Assembly: GCA_965226865.1 (NCBI GenBank)
Contig: CBDDEH010000004.1
Location: 868,001-932,000 of the forward strand
From: CBDDEH01 sp965226865
GTDB lineage: Bacteria > Chloroflexota > Dehalococcoidia > Lucifugimonadales > JAGWBF01
Direction: 5' to 3'
DNA length: 64,000 bases
The translations under genes and the position numbers were made by a program. Under the pieces are notes generated by a model, which was not told where the DNA came from, did not search any database, and was given only the letters and a program-made list of their open reading frames with translations. Below are positions 16,371-24,657 of the stretch, piece by piece. Every line of letters starts with the position of its first letter. Position 1 is the stretch's first letter.

Positions 16371-17331
16371 CCGGCCTATATTGGATATGGGCGAGTACCA
16401 CCATGGATGACAAACCGATCCACACCAGTGTGGCCATCGACAGGTGAAGCAGTCTGGCGTTTAAAGGAAAACCTGCCCAGAGAACTGATGCCCCTACCAT
16501 GACCTGGCCCAAGAAAAGCCCTGCCACCACCACAGCAACTAACCCCAGGAGCGGGCGCTCTTTTCTTCTCCGCCAGGCCGTAATCAGGGTTGCTAGGATC
16601 GCTATTCCAGCTAGAACGGAAATGAATCGATGGATCATGTGAACCAGGGGATGTTGGCCATCAACAAAGAACTCTCCCTGACAAAGCGGCCATGACTGGC
16701 CACAGCCTATTGTTGCCCCGGACGTGGCTACATAGGAACCTGAGATCAGCAAGATGAAAGACAGTCCCATTGCGGTTAGGGCCAGCAGAGGGAATCGGTC
16801 GTGTTGCCGCCACTGGAGTACCCCAAAGGTAGGGGTCGCCGGACTGGTATGCGCGGTTATGGCAATCAAGACCATCGTGGCAACCAGGACTTCTGCCAGC
16901 GCCAAATGTGCCATCGCCAGTTTGGGAGACAGCTCCTCTAGTACGGTCGCCCCTCCCAGCGCCGCCTGGGCGATCAATGCCACGACTGCCAGATTTACAG
17001 GGATAAAAAGCCAGGGCTGATTTCTATAATTTCGCCACGCGACTATTGCCATTGCGATCACGAGGATGCCGACGAAAGATGCCGCCATACGATGGGAGTA
17101 TTCGATTAGTGTTGCTCGGTCCATCGACGGGATGATGCTTCCATTGCATAGTGGCCAATCGGGGCATCCAAGGCCGGATCCCGTCAGCCTCACGACACCG
17201 CCCAATGTCACCAGCCCGAAAATCGAAACAACTGTGGCTATGGTAAGCGCCTTGAACACTGTACCGACCGCCACGACTTGCCCGTGGGCTTCGAACATTC
17301 CGGAGGTTGCAGGTTCGCTTACACTTTGCAC
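16345..17331 (-). CDS. ctaA: Heme A synthase
   Basis: A 328-residue COX15/CtaA membrane protein that oxidises heme O to heme A. Two four-helix halves are visible. The first begins after LGGVVRLTGSGLGCPDWPLCNG and contains EYSHRMAASFVG. The second has YVATSGATIGCGQSWPLCQG and VHMIHRFISVLAG. Paired Cys in each extracytoplasmic loop (GCPDWPLC, GCGQSWPLC) and the heme His residues are conserved. The ATG at 17331 is used, but an in-frame ATG at 17298 (MFEAHG) is an alternative. It is the first gene of the heme A/oxidase block; a candidate promoter lies at 17422-17450. Confidence 0.95.
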   Translation of the reverse strand: MQSVSEPATSGMFEAHGQVVAVGTVFKALTIATVVSIFGLVTLGGVVRLTGSGLGCPDWPLCNGSIIPSMDRATLIEYSHRMAASFVGILVIAMAIVAWRNYRNQPWLFIPVNLAVVALIAQAALGGATVLEELSPKLAMAHLALAEVLVATMVLIAITAHTSPATPTFGVLQWRQHDRFPLLALTAMGLSFILLISGSYVATSGATIGCGQSWPLCQGEFFVDGQHPLVHMIHRFISVLAGIAILATLITAWRRRKERPLLGLVAVVVAGLFLGQVMVGASVLWAGFPLNARLLHLSMATLVWIGLSSMVVLAHIQYRPVVRGVGHA

Positions 17332-17793
17332 GCCAAGTCTATCCGCGTTCTCGTGGCTGCTTTCTATCTATGGTTAGCGCCACCGTTTGTTAAAATTTTC
17401 ACGATCTATTTCTGCGTTTGCAGGCTACCATGGAGGTGTTGGGTTGTCAACGAGTTCCAGATACGTTCCACGCCCCACATTCTATCACTTGCTCAATGGG
17501 GTTCGCTACGTATTGGACATGTTATTTAACCCGGGTTGTGGCGGAGCCAATTTCACTCGACATCCGTAATTAAAAACAGGTGTCGGCTCTCGTCGCGAAG
17601 GGGTGCATATGCCCTGTTTGAGAACTCGATGAGATGGCTTAGATACATGTAAGGGTTGAGTTGAGCAGACGGAGCAGAGTGTCGATTGGTTAGAAAATTA
17701 TTAAAAACCGGCCCGCTGCTTTGATGTTTCCAGACATGTCAATGTGGTAACGTGTCCGCGATAAATCAACTCTTTCCAGATTGTGAGGAATTA
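17332..17793. other. Divergent intergenic region, ctaA / glycosyltransferase
   Basis: About 460 bases with no convincing gene. Short plus-strand ORFs here lack ribosome binding sites and family resemblance. The region probably holds promoters for both flanking genes. The only motif I can support is a minus-strand promoter candidate at 17422-17450. Confidence 0.5.
17422..17450 (-). promoter_or_regulatory. Candidate promoter for ctaA-ctaB-oxidase block
   Basis: On the minus strand a perfect -35 TTGACA (17450-17445), a 17-base spacer and a weak -10 TAGCCT (17427-17422). Start of transcription would be about 85 bases before the ctaA ATG. The poor -10 keeps confidence low. Confidence 0.35.
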
Positions 17794-19152
17794 ATGTTAC
17801 AGCAAGGCGTTGATGTTAAAGCCGGTTCGGTCGCTACAAATGGCAATATGATGACCAACGGTCACAAAAGCGATATTCTTGAGCTGGCAACAGATACAGA
17901 TTCGATAGGGAGGGCTGAGTTGCTCCAAAGCGTCGTCGTTGGAGAGCAGTCTATAGACCGTTATGCACCGATAGTGGGCGAGCAGAAAATAGAGCAGCTA
18001 AAATCGCTGGCGGCCAAACTGAAGGGCGCCAGGATCGCCCATATCAACTCTACCGCATATGGTGGGGGCGTAGCAGAAATACTCCGCTCCTATATACCTC
18101 TTGCACGAAGCCTTGGGCTAGACGCCGATTGGCTGCTGATTCGTGGAGACGACAGGTTCTTTGGCGTAACAAAGGCCTTTCATAACGCTTTGCAAGGTGG
18201 GGAGTATAAACTCAATGGAAGGGCTAAAGAGATATACCTCTCGCGAAACGCCCGGAACGCAAGGCAATTCGACCAGGAATACGACTTCGTCATTGTCCAC
18301 GACCCCCAGCCAGCGGCGCTGAGGCTGATGAAGGAAGGGACCGAAGCGAAATGGGTATGGCGATGCCACATCGATACATCTGCACCCAATCCGAAAGTTT
18401 GGAACTTCTTAAAGCCTTACATCGACCCTTACGACGCTGTCATCTATACCATGGACCAGTATGTTTCGCCCGATATTGATAAAAGTAAGGTCTCTATCAT
18501 TGCTCCAGCGATCGATCCTTTGAGCCCTAAAAACATGGTTCTGCCCGATGATTTGTGTCGAAAGGTTGTTGGCTGGGTGGGAATCGATACCAACCGGCCG
18601 TTGGTTACACAGGTATCAAGATTCGATCCCTGGAAAGACCCTCTGGGTGTTATCGAGGCATATCGTCTGGTGAGGGAGCAGGTGCCCGGCTTACAGTTGG
18701 CGATGCTCGGCCACCTGGCCATGGACGATCCCCAGGGATGGCAGATTTACGACGAGGTTCTCAAGGTGGCCAGCGAGGACCCGGATATTTACCTTTTCAC
18801 CAATTTCACCGCCGCAAGTAGCATCGAAGTTAATGCATTTCAGCGTTATTCGGACGTGGTGACTCAGAAATCCATAAGAGAAGGTTTTGGGCTTGTCGTG
18901 GCCGAAGCCTTGTGGAAGGGCACACCTGTCGTGGCCGGCAGAGCGGGTGGCATACCTCTTCAGCTTGAAGACGGCAAGAGCGGATTTCTGATTGAGACTG
19001 TCGAAGAATGTGCAGAGAAGGTGCTGTATCTCCTTCAGCATCCGGATCAGGCTCGTCAGATGGGCAGAAACGGCCAAGAGCACATTCGCGACCGCTACCT
19101 CACTCCCCAGTTATTGGCCGACGAACTAACCCTCCTGAATTCTCTGATGTAG
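17794..19152 (+). CDS. GT4 glycosyltransferase, trehalose synthase (TreT-like)
   Basis: A retaining GT-B glycosyltransferase resembling TreT, which makes trehalose from NDP-glucose and glucose. Recognisable features are AHINSTAYGGGVAEILRSYI in the N-terminal acceptor domain, WRCHIDTS, VSRFDPWKDPLGVIEAY opening the donor domain, and the nucleotide-sugar signature EGFGLVVAEALWKGTPVVAGR with its two Glu residues. ATG 17794 is preferred because GAGGA lies at 17785-17789; an in-frame GTG at 17752 would add 14 residues but has no visible ribosome site. Trehalose synthesis as an osmolyte or storage function is inferred; other GT4 sugars are possible. Confidence 0.85.
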   Translation: MLQQGVDVKAGSVATNGNMMTNGHKSDILELATDTDSIGRAELLQSVVVGEQSIDRYAPIVGEQKIEQLKSLAAKLKGARIAHINSTAYGGGVAEILRSYIPLARSLGLDADWLLIRGDDRFFGVTKAFHNALQGGEYKLNGRAKEIYLSRNARNARQFDQEYDFVIVHDPQPAALRLMKEGTEAKWVWRCHIDTSAPNPKVWNFLKPYIDPYDAVIYTMDQYVSPDIDKSKVSIIAPAIDPLSPKNMVLPDDLCRKVVGWVGIDTNRPLVTQVSRFDPWKDPLGVIEAYRLVREQVPGLQLAMLGHLAMDDPQGWQIYDEVLKVASEDPDIYLFTNFTAASSIEVNAFQRYSDVVTQKSIREGFGLVVAEALWKGTPVVAGRAGGIPLQLEDGKSGFLIETVEECAEKVLYLLQHPDQARQMGRNGQEHIRDRYLTPQLLADELTLLNSLM

Positions 19153-19168
19153 GAAAATCTAAGGCCAA

Positions 19169-21250
19169 CTAGCCCGACTCCTTTGCCCGTTCCACTTTGA
19201 TCGTATAGGACGCCACCTGGCTGGTAGCCGGAGCCAGAGCGGCTACAACTAAAACGACGTCTTCCAGGTCTCCTATATCCGAGATGAGGATTTGCCCGCG
19301 ATTGTTAGAGTCCAACTCGATCTCCCTTACTCTGGTCTCTTCGCCCACTTCGATTAGTTGGACTATGTAGTCCTGGGGCACTTCGTTGTCGGTCCACACA
19401 AATCCCTCGATCTGCCACTCAGCATCTGTCGGGCCCTCGTCTACGAAACCGATCTCGGGGACCGAAATCGAATCAATGCACATACCGGTGCCATTGAGGG
19501 CGTCGTCCGTGACGTAATGGAACCTCAGTAGTACCCTTTGGCCCGTATAGCGTCCCAGATCTAACTGCTCTTCTATCCACCCCTCACTGTTCCCGGTGTA
19601 TCCGTGCCCAAAGCTGTTTCCTACTGGGTTTCTTGGCGATGTGTTAGGAGTTTCGAGGATGTCCCAGGTAGTGCCGCCGTCTGTCGACACCTGAACATAT
19701 CCGTAGTCCCAGTCCTCTTCCACTTCGAACCAGATTTTGAACCCAAGAGTAGCCTCCGTCACCTGCGACAGGTCCAGCTCCCGGGTTAACGTGGAGCTGA
19801 TGGAGTCTCCACGGTTGCTCCACCAGCAGTCGCCTCCATCGAGGTGAACAGGCAAAAGCCTATTGGACTGCTGCCCCTGGAAGCTGAGCTCAATGTCTCC
19901 CTCTTTGAAGTCGATATAAGTATATTCGGCTGCGTATTGGGGCACTGAAGACTCGTATTCATCGAAATCGCTGATTCGTCCCCTTACCCTCACCTGTACG
20001 TCATAATCGGGATAGCTATATGGGCCGCCTTCTGGTTCATCGAGAAAGTTGGCGATAATCCAGTCCTTGAAAACATCCCTGAAGGTTGCGCCAGAACCTA
20101 GTTCCTTGAGATAAGCGTCCACGGCTGCGATTCCATCTTCTGGCCCTTGCACGAAGGCGACGAGGTCATTCCGATCGCCGTAATGGGTGGCCAGGAAGTC
20201 CAAGAATAGGAACGCGGCCCCGTAGTTTCCGGATGAGGACCCGGCTTCCAGAGGCCAATGGACCAAGGATATTGCCGGCGAGTTAAAGAAAGTCGACTGA
20301 TGGAAGGTTTGGTAACCGGCGACGGTGGCCGCGACCTCTGACAGGCCTTCGTTTACCCAGGTCTCTTCCCCTTCGTCTCCGTTCCATTGGATGGCGTGAA
20401 GCAGTTCGTGGGCGAGTACTCCAAGATAGGCCCTTGAACCCACTTTGAGAGCCCTCGCGTTCATGTAGACCATTTCTCTCTGATTGCTTTGAACATGGAT
20501 CTGAACAGGGTATTCGTCAACCGAGCTAAAGTAACCCGCCGCTCCACTTAATCTGGCATTGAGGATGGTTAATCGGGGGTCGTTGTCCACCCCAGGGTTC
20601 CATTCAGTGCCAAACGCTGAAGACACCTTGGGATAGATTTGCTCCTCGAACTCAGAAGCCGCCCTATCAATATCCCCTTGGGATATGTCTAGGCCATCTT
20701 CGACGTACCAGTAGGCGTGGAACGACACTTTACGTAAGACCGCCGTTGTGGTGTAGGTCTCAGTGCTCTGGAGGTCGGTTATCCAAAATGTATCCTCCCT
20801 ACCTTCCTGGTAACTCACTGGTTCCGGGTTGGCGATTCTGGATATGGGTTCGCTCGACTTTATAAGTAGTGATTGAGCCAGAAGGAAGAGGTTCCTGTCG
20901 GGTGGCTCCGGGAAGGCTTCTTTAGGTTGTGGTATCGGAGTGAGGGTCGGGGTTGGCGTCGGAGCATCGGTCGGCGTTGGCACATCGATGGTAGGCGTAG
21001 AAGTAGGAGCAACAGTGGTCGTGTTGGGGGGAATTGGGGCAGAGGTGTCGGGCTCAGTCGAAGGCGTGGCAGTGATAGTTGGGGCGGACGTCGGGCTCGC
21101 TGTGGCCGTGGGCGCGATCACCGTCGGCGTTTCTTCCGATGATTGTGGTGGAGGCACCTGAGTTGGGCCGTTCGAACTGCCGCATGCCGCCGCAAAAACC
21201 AGTATCCCGGTTGCGGCTGCGAGCCACAAACTCCATTTACGAATCGGCAT
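19169..21250 (-). CDS. Secreted HExxH metalloprotease-like lipoprotein
   Basis: A 693-residue lipoprotein with lipid anchor Cys23 (FAAACGSS). A long Pro/Thr/Ser-rich low-complexity tether (about 28-112) would hold the catalytic part away from the membrane. A zinc protease motif HELLH is at 281-285 with a third ligand candidate Glu301 in WVNEGLSEVAA, similar to the M6/immune-inhibitor-A and gluzincin pattern. The C-terminal half has a beta-sandwich stretch (CWWSNRGDS..., WFEVEEDWDYGYVQVSTDGG) like the jelly-roll domain after immune inhibitor A proteases. It lies convergent with the glycosyltransferase. The substrate is unknown. Confidence 0.8.
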   Translation of the reverse strand: MPIRKWSLWLAAATGILVFAAACGSSNGPTQVPPPQSSEETPTVIAPTATASPTSAPTITATPSTEPDTSAPIPPNTTTVAPTSTPTIDVPTPTDAPTPTPTLTPIPQPKEAFPEPPDRNLFLLAQSLLIKSSEPISRIANPEPVSYQEGREDTFWITDLQSTETYTTTAVLRKVSFHAYWYVEDGLDISQGDIDRAASEFEEQIYPKVSSAFGTEWNPGVDNDPRLTILNARLSGAAGYFSSVDEYPVQIHVQSNQREMVYMNARALKVGSRAYLGVLAHELLHAIQWNGDEGEETWVNEGLSEVAATVAGYQTFHQSTFFNSPAISLVHWPLEAGSSSGNYGAAFLFLDFLATHYGDRNDLVAFVQGPEDGIAAVDAYLKELGSGATFRDVFKDWIIANFLDEPEGGPYSYPDYDVQVRVRGRISDFDEYESSVPQYAAEYTYIDFKEGDIELSFQGQQSNRLLPVHLDGGDCWWSNRGDSISSTLTRELDLSQVTEATLGFKIWFEVEEDWDYGYVQVSTDGGTTWDILETPNTSPRNPVGNSFGHGYTGNSEGWIEEQLDLGRYTGQRVLLRFHYVTDDALNGTGMCIDSISVPEIGFVDEGPTDAEWQIEGFVWTDNEVPQDYIVQLIEVGEETRVREIELDSNNRGQILISDIGDLEDVVLVVAALAPATSQVASYTIKVERAKESG

Positions 21251-21339
21251 CTGGATAACTTAGTCCGGCCGCGATGATATCACCCTGAAAGCAGCGTTGT
21301 ACTTGAAAATAAATACGCTGGGCAAATGGGAAAGGTTCT

Positions 21340-21915
21340 TCAATTCTCACTTACACCGGTGTTATATAGATTCATCGCCGAATCGATGTCGTTGTCGACC
21401 AGCCACGCCACCGATTCGGCTGCCCTTGCGATGGCATTTTCGATATGGGGCCTCTCTTCAGGAAGGAACTGGCCGATTACAAAGCTTATCTCGTCCATTT
21501 CATCGGGTGGCTTACCGATGCCTATTCTGACTCGAACGAATTCCTGGGTACCCAGGCTGTTTATGATGGACCTTATTCCGTTGTGGCCCGCATCACTTCC
21601 TCTGGGCCGGAGCCTAATTCTACCCAAGGGCAGGTCCATGTCGTCTTGGACAACAACGAGATCGTGGGGACTGGCGGAGAATCGGGTCAATAGATATTCT
21701 AATCCCTCACCGCTAAGGTTCATGTAGGTTCGGGGTTTGGCCAGTACAACGGCTGTTTCACCGAGGCTACCCTGGCCTAAAATCGCCTTGGCCCGGCGCT
21801 GGTCGAGTTTGATGCCCCACTTTGCGGCTAGCAGATCGACGCAGGCAAAACCCACGTTGTGGCGACTACCATGGTATTGCTTTCCGGGGTTTCCCAGGCC
21901 GACTATCAGCCGCAC
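21340..21915 (-). CDS. pth: Peptidyl-tRNA hydrolase
   Basis: A 191-residue Pth enzyme, which rescues tRNA from prematurely released peptidyl-tRNA. The N-terminus MRLIVGLGNPGKQYHGSRHN includes the family signature and catalytic His19. The conserved Asn is in RTYMNLSGE, and the Asp in VVQDDMDLPLG is followed by the Gly-rich loop RPRGSDAGHNG. It ends with a typical alpha-helical C-terminus. It is read in the same direction as ligA, 37 bases downstream of it. Confidence 0.95.
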   Translation of the reverse strand: MRLIVGLGNPGKQYHGSRHNVGFACVDLLAAKWGIKLDQRRAKAILGQGSLGETAVVLAKPRTYMNLSGEGLEYLLTRFSASPHDLVVVQDDMDLPLGRIRLRPRGSDAGHNGIRSIINSLGTQEFVRVRIGIGKPPDEMDEISFVIGQFLPEERPHIENAIARAAESVAWLVDNDIDSAMNLYNTGVSEN

Positions 21916-21952
21916 TTGTTCTCGATAAGAGCCTGTATGCTCCAGGGGATAT

Positions 21953-24004
21953 TCATTCTCTGATTGAGGTTCCCTTCTTGCCAGAGGATTCGAGCAGCTT
22001 CAAAAACTCGTCTTCCTTCAATATCTGAGTACCCAACTTTTCGGCGGCCTGTAGCTTGGAGCCAGCCTCTTCACCTGCAATCAGGTAGTCGGTCTTACTG
22101 GTGACATTCGAGCTCGTGGTTCCACCCATTTCCTTGATTCTAGACTCGGCCACAGATCGGCTCATGGAACTGAGAGCTCCAGTCAATACGAAGGCCAAGC
22201 CTGTGAGCGGCAGCCTTTCTCTTTGTGCTAGGTCCTCCTCGGCGGGTTTTTTCTGGGCCAGCTTAACTCCCGCCTGGCGAAGTCGTTCAATGACCTGACG
22301 GTTCTGGTCTACCTGGAAGTATGCCACGATACTCGCCGAGATCTTCGGACCGATACCTTGAATAGCCGTCAGGTCTTCTTCCTTTGCGGTTGCTAGCCCG
22401 TCGATGCTCGAGAAATGATCCGCTAGCAAGTCGGCCATCTCTGATCCAACGTGGAATATCCCCAATCCAAAGATGATTCTAGGCAGTGGGCGTTGTTTGC
22501 TCTTCTCAAGGTTCTCCATGATCTTGTCGGCCAGTTTATCTCCCATCCTGTCCAGGGTCAGGAGCTTTTCCTTATCCATCCTGTAGAGGTCTGAAACGTC
22601 TTTAACCAGCCCGTTGTCGATAAGAATTCTCGACCATTGCTCTCCCAGTCCCTCGATATCCATCGCTCCCTTGCCAACGAAGTGCTTCAGCAGCTCGAAG
22701 AACTGGGCGGGGCAGGCCGAGTTTGGACATCTATGCATCGCGTCGGTTTCCACTTTGATAACGGGCGTACGGCAAATTGGGCATTTGGTGGGCATCCGGA
22801 AAACTTTCTCTTCACCTGTCCGCCTTTCCAACACCGGCCCGACGACCTGAGGTATGACATCCCCGGCTCTTTCTATAACGACCCAGTCGCCGATGCGGAG
22901 GTCTTTTCTGTGGATGTCTTCTTCGTTATGTAACGTCGCCATCTTGACCGTAGCGCCACTAACAACGACGGGTTCGAGGACAGCGTATGGATTCAGGCTT
23001 CCGGTTCGGCCCACGTTAACACCGATGTTTATCAGGCGGGTGACAGCCTGCTCCGCCGGGAACTTGTAGGCGATGGCCCATCGAGGCTCCCTCCCTACGT
23101 GGCCCAAAGTTTCCTGGTATTGGAACGGGCTCACTTTGATTACCAAGCCGTCGACGCCGTAGGGGAGTTCGTGCCTCTGCTCGAGCCAGGTGCGGTAGAT
23201 GTCCTCGACCTCGTCCAGACCACGGCAGAAGGTATTGTGTGGGTTGATTTTGAACCCCAGGTCTTGCATTCTCTGAAGCGTATCCCATTGGTTATCTGGC
23301 ATAGCGCCGTTTGTCGTATGCCCTAAACCGTACACGAAGATATCGAGATTTCGGGATGCTGTAGCTCTGGGGTCCAACTGCCTCACGGAACCCGCGCCCG
23401 AGTTGCGGGGGTTGGCATATAGAGGCTCTCCCCTCGCCTCTCGCTCTTCGTTTAGCTTTCTGAAGCTGTCTTTGGGCATGTAGACCTCGCCGCGCGCTTC
23501 GAGGATCTTTGGAGGGGTGCCCATTAAGGTCAAGGGGATACTCTTGATAGTGCGCAGGTTGTGTGTAACACCCTCGCCCCTATACCCGTCGCCTCTGGTG
23601 GCCCCCCGAACGAGGCGGCCGTCTTCGTAGGTGAGGGAAACGGCCAGGCCGTCGATCTTCAATTCACAGACCATGGCGAAGTCGGCATCGTCGAGCAGGT
23701 TCTTGGTCCGCCGGTGCCAGGCTTGTAACTCGTCGAAGTCGAAGGCGTTGGCCAAGCTGAGCATTGGGAGGACGTGCTCTACCTCTTCGAAGCCAGAGGC
23801 AGGGGCAGTACCGACTCTTTGTGTTGGGGAATCGGTCGTAATCACCTCTGGGTACCGTTCCTCCAGATCCTGGAGCGAACGCATCTTAAGGTCATATTCG
23901 CCGTCGCTTATGACAGAATCGTCGAGCGCGTAATAGCGATAGTTGGCGTAAGCAAGCTCCTTGCGCAGCTTTTCCATTTGCTCAACTACGCTTGGGTCTG
24001 CCAC
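21953..24004 (-). CDS. ligA: NAD-dependent DNA ligase
   Basis: A full-length LigA of 683 residues that seals nicks in replication and repair using NAD+. Domain Ia (YYALDDSVISDGEYD) is followed by the adenylation Lys116 in CELKIDGLAVS. The OB fold contains ERAGDVIPQV. The four-Cys zinc finger reads CPICRTPVIKV...RCPNSACPAQ, and helix-hairpin-helix repeats lead to a C-terminal BRCT domain (LTGLAFVLTGALSSMSRSVAE). All domains of the standard enzyme are present. It starts at ATG 24004, 36 bases after a membrane-protein gene on the same strand. Confidence 0.97.
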   Translation of the reverse strand: MADPSVVEQMEKLRKELAYANYRYYALDDSVISDGEYDLKMRSLQDLEERYPEVITTDSPTQRVGTAPASGFEEVEHVLPMLSLANAFDFDELQAWHRRTKNLLDDADFAMVCELKIDGLAVSLTYEDGRLVRGATRGDGYRGEGVTHNLRTIKSIPLTLMGTPPKILEARGEVYMPKDSFRKLNEEREARGEPLYANPRNSGAGSVRQLDPRATASRNLDIFVYGLGHTTNGAMPDNQWDTLQRMQDLGFKINPHNTFCRGLDEVEDIYRTWLEQRHELPYGVDGLVIKVSPFQYQETLGHVGREPRWAIAYKFPAEQAVTRLINIGVNVGRTGSLNPYAVLEPVVVSGATVKMATLHNEEDIHRKDLRIGDWVVIERAGDVIPQVVGPVLERRTGEEKVFRMPTKCPICRTPVIKVETDAMHRCPNSACPAQFFELLKHFVGKGAMDIEGLGEQWSRILIDNGLVKDVSDLYRMDKEKLLTLDRMGDKLADKIMENLEKSKQRPLPRIIFGLGIFHVGSEMADLLADHFSSIDGLATAKEEDLTAIQGIGPKISASIVAYFQVDQNRQVIERLRQAGVKLAQKKPAEEDLAQRERLPLTGLAFVLTGALSSMSRSVAESRIKEMGGTTSSNVTSKTDYLIAGEEAGSKLQAAEKLGTQILKEDEFLKLLESSGKKGTSIRE

Positions 24005-24040
24005 TCAGCCGTACTCTCTTCTGATAAATCGCCTGTTATT

Positions 24041-24577
24041 TTAGACATATGAGTCTCGGCTTTGACCCCGTCTTCGCCCGATTCTCCATCTCAAGTGAGT
24101 ATATCCAAACAGAAATATCCAGAAAATGGCCCACAGAGCCAATCCAAGCGTTTCAAAGTCGAGCGCCCATTGCGAAGTAAGATATAGACAGACAACACTT
24201 ATGACGATTGTAGACAGCCAGTAGAACACTTGAGTGGCCATAGTTGGTGACAGCATTCCTTCCGGCAGTGGCCGCCCCTGTACCTCAAGCTGCGCTGGCA
24301 GGAGATACCTATCGAATAGAGCTACGGTTTTTCGGAGGAGAAGGAAACACATTCCGCCAAAAATTGGCCCTGCGATTATGCCAAATAACGCTTCTCCGCT
24401 ATCGATCGAGGCAGCGATGATAAGCCCAGCGACCGATACTCCTAAAAAGAGGACTCCATATTTGTCTCTGGAACGCCTCAATTGATACATACGTTTCTCT
24501 GCCCTTTCGTTGGGAACAGGAAAGACCAGATCGAGGGCTTTCTCAAGGGTGAGCGGCAGGGTGCTGTTGGTACCCAT
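24041..24577 (-). CDS. Hypothetical membrane protein
   Basis: A 178-residue protein with a charged N-terminal region of about 35 residues (NERAEKRMYQLRRSRDKYG) followed by four likely membrane helices, the last pair near 105-150, and a basic Arg-rich tail. The family is not recognised. It may form a transcription unit with ligA and pth downstream. No motif gives a function. Confidence 0.6.
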   Translation of the reverse strand: MGTNSTLPLTLEKALDLVFPVPNERAEKRMYQLRRSRDKYGVLFLGVSVAGLIIAASIDSGEALFGIIAGPIFGGMCFLLLRKTVALFDRYLLPAQLEVQGRPLPEGMLSPTMATQVFYWLSTIVISVVCLYLTSQWALDFETLGLALWAIFWIFLFGYTHLRWRIGRRRGQSRDSYV

Positions 24578-24612
24578 AACGGTAATAGTTTACCAGAGTA
24601 TTAGTGCTACAC

Positions 24613-24621
24613 TGGTATACT
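24613..24621 (+). promoter_or_regulatory. Extended -10 promoter element (TGGTATACT)
   Basis: TGnTATACT form of an extended -10, 36 bases before the ATG of the ThDP enzyme. No -35 at proper spacing is visible, as is common for extended -10 promoters. Confidence 0.4.
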
Positions 24622-24657
24622 TCCGATAATCGCGAAAAGAGCTGAAGGAGCTTTCAA

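Noticed and set aside
17278..17569. Two short plus-strand ORFs in the ctaA/glycosyltransferase gap
   Set aside because: They have no ribosome site, no conserved motif, and one overlaps the ctaA N-terminus.
20873..21161. Gly/Arg- and Val/Gly-rich plus-strand ORFs
   Set aside because: These are the reverse of the Pro/Thr tether of the lipoprotein; low-complexity shadows.
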